A stretch of DNA of 64,000 nucleotides from VXLM01 sp965242665 (GTDB taxonomy: Bacteria; Chloroflexota; Dehalococcoidia; Lucifugimonadales; VXLM01): positions 2,666,001 through 2,730,000 of the forward strand of contig OZ251484.1 of assembly GCA_965242665.1 (NCBI GenBank). Reading direction: 5' to 3'. The translations under genes were made by a program, and so were the position numbers. Shown piece by piece: positions 51,868-59,912 of the stretch. Under the pieces are notes generated by a model. That model ran no database searches. It worked only from the letters and a program-made list of their open reading frames with translations, and had not been told where the DNA came from. Positions within the stretch are counted from its first letter, which is position 1, and each line of letters opens with the position of its first letter.

Positions 51868-52770
51868 TCACCCCGTCAGCGCTCCCCGATACCCCCCCAA
51901 CCCCCGGTGAAGCCAATCCACCAGATCCGGCCAGTTGTCAGGCTGCTTGGCAACATCGAACTTCAATACTTTGGGATACAACCAGCCTCCCTTCTCCTTC
52001 AACTCGACGTCGAGATTCTCCAAAACCACGTCCTCGCGCTCCTGCAACCGTTCGAGATCCTGATCTGACCCCGGCCGAAAGCCGATCCAGGCCTCGCCTT
52101 CATACAGCCCAAGAGCAACTCTGACACTCCAGCCTGCGACGCAGCATTCAACTACATCTCCCGTACGGTCCGCCGGCACGCCGTCATCAGGGTATCGCTC
52201 CCGATAGTACGACCAGAAACCCAGACGAGACCTCGCCTTCTCGCTGAGACCGCTCCGCCAGACGATATCCTCTTTCCGTCGATCCCAGTCCTCCGGCTGC
52301 TCAACGACATCGAACACCGGCGCGGGCTGCGAATCCCCAATCTTGACCAAGCGAATCCGCACCGCGAGGAACGCAGCCGAATCCCCCGTCCGCTCGTTCA
52401 CCCAGCGAATCCCAGAACGGTTGGCATCGTCGAAATCCTCCGCGATCCATATCACCGTCTTGACCCTGATCCCCTCAATGCGCTCGAGCTCCGCGCTGTA
52501 CGTGAAGAGCGCCCCCAAGTGACCCTCGTCGGACGTGCAGTACTGATTCTCGATCAACACCGCGCTGCCGTCCACCGTGTGCGCCAACATATCCAGCCTG
52601 CGCTGCCCGATCGTCATCTCGGTGCGGTCCAACGTCAGCGAAATGCCGACCGCATCCGACAGCAGTTTCATGTTCTCCTTCTCCGCCAGCCACGGCGTGA
52701 AATCCAGAGCCTCGTGCGGCCACACACTCGAAATATTCTCCACCGGCTCCAACCTCCCCAAATCAGTCAT
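51868..52770 (-). CDS. DUF4268 nuclease-like protein, copy 1
   Basis: A 300-residue protein. The N-terminal half resembles RecB-like PD-(D/E)xK folds: LDMLAH (Asp), then 10 residues later VLIENQY, where the expected ExK is ENQ, and then HLGALFTYSAEL. The C-terminal half is the DUF4268 region (WSYYRERYPDDGVP to LVDWLHRGLGGYRGAL). Members occur near restriction systems and other accessory genes; function is unproven. ATG at 52770 preceded by AGGA. Paired with a homologue at 53053. Confidence 0.8.
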   Translation of the reverse strand: MTDLGRLEPVENISSVWPHEALDFTPWLAEKENMKLLSDAVGISLTLDRTEMTIGQRRLDMLAHTVDGSAVLIENQYCTSDEGHLGALFTYSAELERIEGIRVKTVIWIAEDFDDANRSGIRWVNERTGDSAAFLAVRIRLVKIGDSQPAPVFDVVEQPEDWDRRKEDIVWRSGLSEKARSRLGFWSYYRERYPDDGVPADRTGDVVECCVAGWSVRVALGLYEGEAWIGFRPGSDQDLERLQEREDVVLENLDVELKEKGGWLYPKVLKFDVAKQPDNWPDLVDWLHRGLGGYRGALTG

Positions 52771-52819
52771 GTTCCTGAAAAACCCCCTTTCCGAAAATTC
52801 TCGCCCCCAACAAATCCCC

Positions 52820-52973
52820 CACACCAGCCTACGTCATATCCCACACCAGCCTACGTCATATCCCACACCAGCCTACGTCATATCCCACACCAGCCTACGT
52901 CATATCCCACACCAGCCTACGTCATATCCCACACCAGCCTACGTCATATCCCACACCAGCCTACGTCATATCC
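52820..52973 (+). repeat. 22-bp perfect tandem array, seven copies
   Basis: Seven head-to-tail copies of a 22-base unit containing ACACCAGCCTACGTCATATC, at a period of exactly 22 bases (unit starts near 52821, 52843, 52865, 52887, 52909, 52931 and 52953). The unit is a relative of the dispersed repeat with CATATCCC in place of CATTCCC. There are no spacers. Confidence 0.95.
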
Positions 52974-53010
52974 CGCACCCACCCACGTCATTCCCGCGTA
53001 GGCGGGAATC
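52974..53010 (+). repeat. Complete hairpin repeat after the tandem array
   Basis: T-variant hairpin at 52985-53010 ending the array, as at the other clusters. Confidence 0.85.
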
Positions 53011-53052
53011 CCCCATCCTCGCACGCCCTCCGCATTGCCGCCCTCCCCAACA

Positions 53053-53964
53053 TCACCCCGTCAGCGCCCCCCGATACTCCCCCAACCTCTGGTGAAGCCA
53101 ATCCACCAGGCCCAGCCAGTTCTCCCGATTGGTAGAATCACCGCGCTGCTGATCCAGAAACCAGTAATCCGGATAGTCGCCAATCGCAACGCCGATCCTC
53201 TCCTGAATCGCGTCCTCGCGCCCCTTCATATGTTCACGTGCCGTCTCACTCGGTAGATTCCTCCTGCGGTCAAGCGGGTCCCGCGCTGGCAGAAAGTATA
53301 TCGCAACGCCGTCTGTCCCCCACAGCGAAAGAGCAATCTCGAGATCCTGCCCGTCCACTCCGCAACGAAAGACCGTAGCAGCATGGCCTTCGGGCACGCC
53401 GTCATCAGGGTAGCGCTGATCGTAAAATGCCCAGAACTCCTGATTGAACCTCCCACTATCGGTGAGACCTTCTTGCCTTCTGATTTCCTGAACCCGTCGA
53501 TCCCACTCGTTGGGGCGCTCCAGCACGTCGAACACGGGCGCGAGTTGCGAATCCCCAATCCGCACGACGCCGACCTGCACTCCAAAGAACGCGAACGGAT
53601 CCGCCGTATGCTCATTCAGCCAGCGAATCGCGGAGAGATGAGCAGCCTCGAAACTCCGCGCGATCCATATCACAGTCTTTGCTTCGAGTCCCGCAAGGTA
53701 CGTGAGAATCTGCCCCAAGTGCATGTGATCGGTACTCTCCAACTGATTCTCGATCAACACCATACTGCCATCATTCGGATTGCGGGCCAGGATGTCTGCC
53801 GAGAACTGCTCGACTGGCACCTCGATCCCTTCTCGCTCCAGAGGAATGCCGACCACCTCCGAAAGACGATCCAAATTCTCCGCCAGCCACGGCGTGAAAT
53901 TCGAATCCTCGCGCCGCCACACTTCCCGAATATCCACCCGCTCCAACCTCCCCAAATCAGTCAC
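53053..53964 (-). CDS. DUF4268 nuclease-like protein, copy 2
   Basis: A 303-residue paralogue of copy 1 with the same plan: FSADILARNPNDGSMVLIEN and HLGQILTYLAGL in the nuclease-like half, FWAFYDQRYPDDGVPEG and LVDWLHQRLGEYRGAL in the DUF4268 half. The start is GTG at 53964, the position of the ATG in copy 1. The 50 bases upstream are also shared with copy 1, so gene and leader were duplicated together, with the repeat array between them. Confidence 0.8.
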   Translation of the reverse strand: MTDLGRLERVDIREVWRREDSNFTPWLAENLDRLSEVVGIPLEREGIEVPVEQFSADILARNPNDGSMVLIENQLESTDHMHLGQILTYLAGLEAKTVIWIARSFEAAHLSAIRWLNEHTADPFAFFGVQVGVVRIGDSQLAPVFDVLERPNEWDRRVQEIRRQEGLTDSGRFNQEFWAFYDQRYPDDGVPEGHAATVFRCGVDGQDLEIALSLWGTDGVAIYFLPARDPLDRRRNLPSETAREHMKGREDAIQERIGVAIGDYPDYWFLDQQRGDSTNRENWLGLVDWLHQRLGEYRGALTG

Positions 53965-54025
53965 GTTCCTGAAAAACCCCCTTTCCGAAAATTCCCGTCG
54001 CCAACAAATTCCCCACGCCAACCGT

Positions 54026-54286
54026 CACATCCCGCCCTAGTCTACACCATTCCCGCTCCCGTCCACGTCATTCCACGCCCCAGCCTACGTCATATCCCGT
54101 CCTTACCCTCGTCATGTCCCGCCCTAGCCTACGTCATATCCAGTCCCTACCCACGTCATATCCCGCACCTACCCACGTCATATCCCGCACCTACCCCCGT
54201 CATATCCCACCCCTGCCCCCGTCATATCCAGTCCCTACCCCCGTCATATCCCGCACCACCCACGTCATTCCCGCGTAGGCGGGAAT
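54026..54286 (+). repeat. Dispersed repeat cluster 8
   Basis: About eleven degenerate units, many with CATATCCC (CTACGTCATATCC, CCACGTCATATCCC, CCCCGTCATATCC), ending in a complete T-variant hairpin at 54261-54286. It fills the gap between DUF4268 copy 2 and the Uma2 gene. Confidence 0.85.
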
Positions 54287-54299
54287 CCATCCACCGCCC

Positions 54300-54863
54300 C
54301 TACCCATCGAACACATCCCCCACAGCACAACGAAAACCCGGCAGCGCATCCAAACCATCCAGCGTGTCGACATCCGTCAGCGTCCGCGCCGCGCGCCCAG
54401 GCCGATACACATCCACAGCCCGCGCATCCGGCCGCACAACCCACACCAACCGCACACCGTAGCTCAACCACATCAAAGCCTTGTCGTTGACCGCCCGCAG
54501 ACTGTCCGCAGGGGACATGATCTCCACCGCCAAGTCCGGAACCACCTCCGCATACCCTCGAACCTGCTCGCCCGGAGGTATCTTCTCTGCCGAAAAGTAC
54601 GCAACGTCCGGCTCTCGCACCGTATCAGGATCACGCTCCAGCCACCCCCCAGAATCTGACGTGGTCAGCCTCCCTAGCTTGCGCGGCTTCACGAACATCC
54701 CCAGCAAAATCGTCAAATTCGCCGCAATCTCGCCATGCTCTTGCACTGTCGGCATCGTCTCGCAAAGCTCCCCCCGGATCAGCTCGCCCCGAACGCCCTC
54801 GCCGTGCAAGCGCAGCAGATCCCCGGCCGTCATCGCCCTCGTATCCACGCTCGAAATTGTCAT
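54300..54863 (-). CDS. Uma2 family (DUF820) putative endonuclease
   Basis: A 187-residue protein. The PD-(D/E)xK core reads REPDVAYFS (Asp), PDLAVEIMSPAD (Glu) and later NDKALMWLSYGVRLVWVVRP. Uma2 proteins occur in many copies in Cyanobacteria and Chloroflexi; their role is unsettled and may involve mobile elements. The start at 54863 is preferred because GAGGGG lies a few bases upstream. Repeats flank it on both sides. Confidence 0.88.
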   Translation of the reverse strand: MTISSVDTRAMTAGDLLRLHGEGVRGELIRGELCETMPTVQEHGEIAANLTILLGMFVKPRKLGRLTTSDSGGWLERDPDTVREPDVAYFSAEKIPPGEQVRGYAEVVPDLAVEIMSPADSLRAVNDKALMWLSYGVRLVWVVRPDARAVDVYRPGRAARTLTDVDTLDGLDALPGFRCAVGDVFDG

Positions 54864-54895
54864 ATCCAGCCCCCTCACTTGTCCCCTATCCTAAC

Positions 54896-55165
54896 CCGTA
54901 CCAGCCTACGTCATTCCACTCCCCGTCCCCATCATTTCCCGCACCAGCCTACGTCATATCCCGCACCACCCACGTCATTCCCGCGAAGGCGGGAACCCCC
55001 GCCGGAGGCAGGCGGGACGTTCTATCCGTCCCCATCATATCCCACCCCAGCCTGACGTCATTCCGCGCCCCAGCCTACGTCATTCCCCCCAGCCTGACGT
55101 CCTAACCCGCACCACCCACGTCATTCCCGCGGACCACCCACGTCATTCCCGCGAAGGCGGGAATC
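54896..55165 (+). repeat. Dispersed hairpin repeat cluster 9
   Basis: About ten units, with two complete A-variant hairpins near 54970-54996 and 55139-55165. A separate short palindrome (GCCGGAGGCAGGCGGG) follows the first. It occupies the whole gap between the Uma2 and IscA/ErpA genes. Confidence 0.85.
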
Positions 55166-55168
55166 TCC

Positions 55169-55531
55169 CTACACCCCAAACGACGTCCCGCACCCGCACG
55201 TCGTCTTCGCATTCGGATTGTCGAACACGAACCCCTTGCCGTTCAACCCCCCGGAATACCCCAACGTCGTCCCCGCCAAGAACACATACGACTTCCGGTC
55301 CACGAACAGACGCAGCCCATGCTCCTCGATGACCTTGTCACCCTCATGCGGCTCTTCCACCAAATCCAACATATACGTAAGCCCCGAACAGCCTCCTCCC
55401 TTCACCGCCACCCGAAGACTCGACTCCGGCTTCCCCGCCTGCTCCGCGAATTGCCGCACATGACCCACAGCCGCCTCGTCAATATGAATAGTCAGCGGCG
55501 CAGGCTCCGACCGAGTTGCAGTAGTAGTCAT
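55169..55531 (-). CDS. erpA: Iron-sulfur cluster insertion protein (IscA/ErpA family)
   Basis: A 120-residue A-type carrier. The three cluster-binding cysteines are in KGGGCSGLTYML and CGCGTSF at the C terminus. It passes [4Fe-4S] or [2Fe-2S] clusters to apoproteins; QueG in this window is a plausible client. The isc/suf machinery is not here. Which A-type subgroup it belongs to is not certain. A GGGAGGGTG sequence lies just upstream of the start. Confidence 0.93.
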   Translation of the reverse strand: MTTTATRSEPAPLTIHIDEAAVGHVRQFAEQAGKPESSLRVAVKGGGCSGLTYMLDLVEEPHEGDKVIEEHGLRLFVDRKSYVFLAGTTLGYSGGLNGKGFVFDNPNAKTTCGCGTSFGV

Positions 55532-55667
55532 CGAAACACCCTCCCATGCGATATGCCCTTTCCAACCATTGTACGAACTCCCGCCCGCCCCGTCAAATCA
55601 CCCAACCGCCCCAACCAAGCCAAATTCCACAACTCCGAACACCATCTCCCCGCCCGCCTGCGTCATT

Positions 55668-55808
55668 CCCGCCTACGGAGACATTTGAACAACTCGGCGG
55701 AATGGTTGTTTTGGGATGCTCTGCCCATGGTGCCCCCGTTCATTTTGCGTGCTCCGGGCTCCATTCACATACCCTCGAAGAGGTTATTCAAAGGTCTCCG
55801 TAGGCGGG
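55668..55808. mobile_element. MITE-like element: hairpin repeat with an internal insertion
   Basis: 22-base terminal inverted repeats (55668-55689 and 55787-55808) match at 21 positions and begin with CCCGCCTACGGAGAC. About 97 bases lie between. The outer ends are the two halves of a dispersed repeat unit (GTCATTCCCGC at 55662 and GGCGGGAATC after 55803). No transposase is encoded. It looks like a miniature inverted-repeat element of about 140 bases. The surrounding gap, 55532-55890, holds no gene. Confidence 0.7.
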
Positions 55809-55890
55809 AATCTGGCGGCCTGCGCCCGATGCGTATTCGTAGGAATACCCGCGCCTCCATGAATCGAACGGAACGGCTCGACACCGCCCC

Positions 55891-55919
55891 TTGACGCTGC
55901 GGGGGGCGGGTTGTATAAT
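55891..55919 (+). promoter_or_regulatory. Promoter of the trpS-trp operon
   Basis: TTGACG at 55891-55896 and TATAAT at 55914-55919 with a 17-base spacer, just upstream of the T-box leader. Confidence 0.85.
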
Positions 55920-55940
55920 CGTTGGTAGTCGAATATCATA

Positions 55941-56237
55941 GAACAGGCTGAGAACAGGAGTAGTAGGTCTCAAGCGGGGCTTCAGAGAGCCGGGTGGGTG
56001 AAAGCCGGCGTCTGCGCGGAGATCGAATGGACCTGGGAGCTTCCATCCGAACCTCTATTTCGAGGGTGTAGGCGTGGACGGGTTGGGCGGCCGTTATTCC
56101 CGTCTAGGGCGTGGGGACTCGTGGAGAGATCCTCTTGCCTGCAAGAGGTCGTTTGGCTGCCGGCAGCCGAACGGCGAACGAGGGTGGCACCACGGCGAGA
56201 TCCGTCCCGACTATTTGGGGCGGATCTTGTTCTTTTA
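55941..56237 (+). ncRNA. T-box riboswitch (tRNA-Trp) controlling the trp operon
   Basis: The leader has the parts of a T-box: the stem I lower motif CAGAGAGCCGGGTGGGTGAA (55983-56002), a candidate specifier TGG (Trp) at 56028-56030 in GAATGGACC, the T-box AGGGTGGCACCACGG at 56181-56195, and a terminator directly after it. The TGGC of the T-box bulge pairs with GCCA, as required for a tRNA whose discriminator base is G, which bacterial tRNA-Trp has. Uncharged tRNA-Trp should stabilise the antiterminator and turn on trpS and the trp genes. Stem II/III details were not folded. Confidence 0.88.
56198..56237 (+). terminator. T-box terminator
   Basis: AGATCCGTCCC (56198-56208) pairs with GGGGCGGATCT (56217-56227) with one G-U pair, followed by TGTTCTTTT. 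The 5' arm overlaps the antiterminator region next to the T-box sequence, so the two structures exclude each other. Confidence 0.88.
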
Positions 56238-56257
56238 AGGAAGGGAGCAAGGAAGAG

Positions 56258-57388
56258 ATGCAAGGGCAAGGAATTGCGGCCGCGGAGGACGGGGCGCGGA
56301 CACGGAAGCCGCGCGTCTTGAGCGGGATCCAACCGTCCGGAGACCTGCACCTGGGAAATTACCTCGGAGCGATCAAGGGATGGGTGCAGCGGCAGCACGA
56401 GAAGGAGAACTACTTCTGCATCGTCGATCTGCACGCGATTACCGTGCCGCAAGACCCTGCAACGCTCCGCGAACGAACGCGGGCGGTGGCGGCCCTGTAC
56501 ATCGCGTCGGGCCTCGATCCCGACCGTTGCCTAATCTTCATTCAGAGCCATGTCGCCGCGCATGCGGAGGCGTGCTGGCTTCTGAGCTGTTGGACGCCGC
56601 TGGGCTGGCTCGAAGGGATGATACAGTACGCAACCAAGGTAGCGATAGAGGAGAGACGCATCGGCATACCCATTGCACCTCGGGAGGGAGCACGCCGAAC
56701 CGTAGTTGCCCGACCGCCAGACGAGCGTGTTTCCGCCGGGCTGCTGGCCTATCCGGTTCTGATGGCGTGCGACATTCTGTTGTACAGTGCGGACGAGGTG
56801 CCTGTCGGGGACGATCAGAGGCAGCATGTCGAGCTCACGCGGGATATTGCCCAACGGTTCAATCACTTGTTCGGGGAAACGTTCGTCGTGCCCAAGGCGG
56901 TGATACCGGAGGCTGGCGCGCGGGTCATGGGATTCGACAACCCCACGAACAAGATGTCCAAGAGCTATGAACACATTCGAGGGCACCTCGTGAAGATGAT
57001 CGACCCGCCGGAGGAGATCGAGCGAACGATCAAACGGGCGGTGACCGACTCGGGCAACGAAATCGTCTTTTCTGATGCACCGGAGAAAGCGGGAGTCAAC
57101 AACTTGCTTGGCGTCTATCAGGTGATTACGTCCAAGACGGCTGCAGAGGCGGAGGCGGATTTCGCGGATGCGCGTGGTTACGGCGACTTGAAGCGCGCGG
57201 TCGCGGAGACGGTCATTCAGGAGCTTGCGCCGATTCGCCGGCGTTACCAAGAGATCATGGACGACCCTGCCGAGCTCGACCGCATCTTGGCATACGGTGC
57301 GGAGCGCGCCAGGGCGGAGGCAGACGCCAAGCTGCACGACATGAAGTCGCGCATCGGATTGGCGCTGCCGGAAGGCAGTGCGTCATGA
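56258..57388 (+). CDS. trpS: Tryptophanyl-tRNA synthetase
   Basis: A 376-residue class I synthetase. HIGH-type motif PSGDLHLGN (His31) and KMSKS at 232-236. The connecting region IGIPIAPREGARRTVVARPP before ERVSAGLLAYPVLMACDIL is some 20 residues longer than in usual TrpS. Start at 56258 after AAGGAAGAG; 21 bases after the terminator. It charges tRNA-Trp, the sensor of the leader. Its stop overlaps trpE (ATGA). Confidence 0.95.
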   Translation: MQGQGIAAAEDGARTRKPRVLSGIQPSGDLHLGNYLGAIKGWVQRQHEKENYFCIVDLHAITVPQDPATLRERTRAVAALYIASGLDPDRCLIFIQSHVAAHAEACWLLSCWTPLGWLEGMIQYATKVAIEERRIGIPIAPREGARRTVVARPPDERVSAGLLAYPVLMACDILLYSADEVPVGDDQRQHVELTRDIAQRFNHLFGETFVVPKAVIPEAGARVMGFDNPTNKMSKSYEHIRGHLVKMIDPPEEIERTIKRAVTDSGNEIVFSDAPEKAGVNNLLGVYQVITSKTAAEAEADFADARGYGDLKRAVAETVIQELAPIRRRYQEIMDDPAELDRILAYGAERARAEADAKLHDMKSRIGLALPEGSAS

Positions 57389-58845
57389 AGGGGCCGTACT
57401 ATCCCAGCATCGACGAGGTGGAGCAGATGGCGGGTCTGGGCAACATGGCGCCGATCTACCGCGAGATCGACGCCGGCTCGGAGACTCCAGTTTCGGCGTA
57501 CTTGAAGGCCGCCCGGCCGCCGTACTCGTTCCTCCTCGAGAGCGGAGAAGGGGGAGAGCAGATCGCACGGTACAGCTTCATTGGAACCGAACCGCAGGGC
57601 GTCTTCATGAGCGGGCCGGGGCAGACCAACGGAGATGTCGATCCGCTCATTTCCATTCAGAGGGCGCTGAGCGCCTACAAGCTGATTCCGGTCTCGGATC
57701 TGGGCCCGTTCAACGGAGGGATGGTCGGCTATATTTCCTATGACGCGGTGCGGCACTTCGAGCGTCTGCCCGCTCCGAAGGCAGACCCGGTCGGGTTGCC
57801 GGAGTCGGTGTTCATGATGACCACGTCGTTTCTGGTCTTCGACCATGTGCGGCAGGTCATTCGCGTCGTGAGCCATGCGTTCCTCGACGGGGACGTTCGG
57901 ACGGCCTACGAGGAGGCGACCCAGCGGATCGACCAGCTTGCGGCGCGGCTCGACGCCCCTTCCCCCATGCAGAACCCTCCCCGCCAATCGAACGGCCCTG
58001 CGCGGGAGCGCGTCACGTCGAACCTGACGCGCCAGCAGTACGACCGCATCGTCGAGCGATGCAAGGAGTACGTGTACGCCGGGGACGTCATCCAGACTGT
58101 GCCATCGCAGCGGTTCTCCCGTCCTACTACCGCGCATCCGTTGGAGATATACCGCGCCTTGCGGGCGATCAACCCATCCCCGTACATGTACTATTTGGAT
58201 CTGGACGATTTCCACATCGTCGGGTCATCTCCTGAGGAGTTGGTGCGCGTCCAAGACGGCATGGTATCGACGCGTCCCATCGCGGGAACGATGCCGCGGG
58301 GCCGGACGGAAGCGGAGGACGCGGAGATCGAACGGAAGCTGCTGGCGGACGAGAAGGAGCGCGCGGAACACGTCATGCTGGTCGACTTGGGACGCAACGA
58401 CATTGGGCGGGTGTGCGAGCCGGGAACGGTGGAAGTGGAGGATTTCATGGTCGTGGAACGGTTTTCGCATGTCATGCACTTGGTATCGCATGTTGTTGGA
58501 AAGCTGCGAGGGGACATGACCGCCTACGACGCGATGCGGGCGTGCTTTCCCGCGGGGACGTTGTCCGGAGCGCCAAAGATTCGGGCCATGGAGATCATCG
58601 CGGAGATGGAACCGCACGGGCGTGGGCCGTACGGCGGCGCGGTTGGATATTTCGACCTCGACGGGAACATGGACACTGCGATAACGATACGCACGATGGT
58701 CGTCAAGGACGGCGCGGCGCACGTTCAGGCGGGCGGTGGCATCGTCTTCGACAGCGTTCCGGAGACCGAGTACGCGGAGACGGTGCACAAGGCCTCTGCC
58801 GTTCTGCGGGCGATCGAACAGGCCGAAGGAGGCGCGGCGGCGTGA
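57385..58845 (+). CDS. trpE: Anthranilate synthase component I
   Basis: A 486-residue chorismate-using enzyme. It retains the tryptophan feedback site (FLLESGEGGEQIARYSF, with the LLES motif) and the catalytic core PAGTLSGAPKIRAMEII and GAVGYFDLDGNMDTAITIRT. It makes anthranilate with ammonia from TrpG. Coupled to trpS by ATGA and to trpG by GTGA, so synthesis is regulated by both the T-box and, probably, feedback. Confidence 0.96.
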   Translation: MKGPYYPSIDEVEQMAGLGNMAPIYREIDAGSETPVSAYLKAARPPYSFLLESGEGGEQIARYSFIGTEPQGVFMSGPGQTNGDVDPLISIQRALSAYKLIPVSDLGPFNGGMVGYISYDAVRHFERLPAPKADPVGLPESVFMMTTSFLVFDHVRQVIRVVSHAFLDGDVRTAYEEATQRIDQLAARLDAPSPMQNPPRQSNGPARERVTSNLTRQQYDRIVERCKEYVYAGDVIQTVPSQRFSRPTTAHPLEIYRALRAINPSPYMYYLDLDDFHIVGSSPEELVRVQDGMVSTRPIAGTMPRGRTEAEDAEIERKLLADEKERAEHVMLVDLGRNDIGRVCEPGTVEVEDFMVVERFSHVMHLVSHVVGKLRGDMTAYDAMRACFPAGTLSGAPKIRAMEIIAEMEPHGRGPYGGAVGYFDLDGNMDTAITIRTMVVKDGAAHVQAGGGIVFDSVPETEYAETVHKASAVLRAIEQAEGGAAA

Positions 58846-59429
58846 TCTTGTTAATCGACAACTACGACAGCTTTACGTACAATCTCTATCAATACATGGC
58901 AGAGTTGGGGGCAGAGGTGCACGTTGCGCGCAACGACGAAATCACCATCGAGGATATCGACGATATGGGGCCTGAGAAGATCGTCATATCGCCGGGGCCT
59001 TGCACCCCGGAGCAGGCTGGGATATCCAATGACGTCGTGCGGCATTTCGGAAGAACGATTCCAACGCTCGGCGTTTGCCTGGGGCATCAGTGCATCGGGC
59101 ACGCCTTTGGGGGGACGGTGGGGCCTGCAGGCGAGATCATGCACGGCAAGACGTCTATGATCCATCACGATGGGAGAGGCGTCTTCCGCGGGCTTCCAAA
59201 CCCCTTCGAGGCGATCCGATACCACTCGCTCGCCATCGGCCGAGACGATGTTCCCCCGGATCTCGAGGTGACCGCATGGACGGACAAGGGCGTCATCATG
59301 GGCGTCCGCCATACGTCCATGCCCGTCGAAGGGATCCAGTTCCATCCGGAGTCGATCATGACCAAGGTTGGAAAAGACTTGCTGCGAAACTTCCTATACC
59401 CGGAGTCGGCCAATGACCATCAATCATGA
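58842..59429 (+). CDS. trpG: Anthranilate synthase component II (glutamine amidotransferase)
   Basis: A 195-residue class I amidotransferase. Start GTG 58842 overlaps the trpE stop; the N terminus is LLIDNYDSFTYNLYQYM. Catalytic Cys in GVCLGHQCIG, and His-Glu in GIQFHPESIM. It supplies ammonia from glutamine to TrpE; the same subunit type can also serve PabB. Confidence 0.95.
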   Translation: MILLIDNYDSFTYNLYQYMAELGAEVHVARNDEITIEDIDDMGPEKIVISPGPCTPEQAGISNDVVRHFGRTIPTLGVCLGHQCIGHAFGGTVGPAGEIMHGKTSMIHHDGRGVFRGLPNPFEAIRYHSLAIGRDDVPPDLEVTAWTDKGVIMGVRHTSMPVEGIQFHPESIMTKVGKDLLRNFLYPESANDHQS

Positions 59430-59817
59430 ACAACTGAAGCAGATCACCGACCGGCCGCTCCTGGCGGTCTTGGCCACGGTGAACCCGAGCGGCACGCCTC
59501 AGGCAACGCCGTTGTGGTATCACTACGATGGGGAGCATTTCGTGGTAACCTGTTTCGCACACCGGGTGAAGGCGCGCAACATTCGAGAGAACCCCAACGT
59601 GGTAATGGTCGTGGTCGATACGGTGGATAATGGAAGGGGCTTGATCGTTCGGGGCACGGCCGAGGTCTTGGAAGCTGGCGCCGAGGATGCGACGGTGGTG
59701 AATGCGGTTCGATACCTTGGCGAGGAGCGTGGAAAGGAGGCCGCGGCCGGATTGAACGGGATGGGCGACCGCGTCATGATCCGAGTAAAGCCGAACAAGA
59801 TCATCTACGGCGACTGA
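59413..59817 (+). CDS. PPOX class (pyridoxamine 5'-phosphate oxidase-like) flavin-binding protein
   Basis: A 134-residue split-barrel protein (RPLLAVLATVNPSGTPQATPLWYHYD and later RVMIRVKPNKIIYGD). This class uses FMN or F420 to reduce or oxidise diverse compounds; the short form with LWYHYDG is common in F420-using Actinobacteria and Chloroflexi. The start at 59413 overlaps trpG by 17 bases, placing it firmly in the trp operon. A link to tryptophan synthesis is unknown. Confidence 0.85.
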   Translation: MTINHEQLKQITDRPLLAVLATVNPSGTPQATPLWYHYDGEHFVVTCFAHRVKARNIRENPNVVMVVVDTVDNGRGLIVRGTAEVLEAGAEDATVVNAVRYLGEERGKEAAAGLNGMGDRVMIRVKPNKIIYGD

Positions 59818-59912
59818 GGGTAGTGCTACTCTAGCGTGTACAGTACCAGAAAACTTCGGAAGGGCACGCAGCTCGGCAAACGTCCACGAATAACAAGAGA
59901 AGGAGATTCGAG

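Noticed and set aside
52820..53010. Tandem array as a CRISPR
   Set aside because: Units are contiguous 22-base copies with no unique spacers and no cas genes nearby.
54000..57500. Replication origin at the composition change
   Set aside because: No cluster of DnaA boxes and no dnaA, dnaN or related genes are seen.
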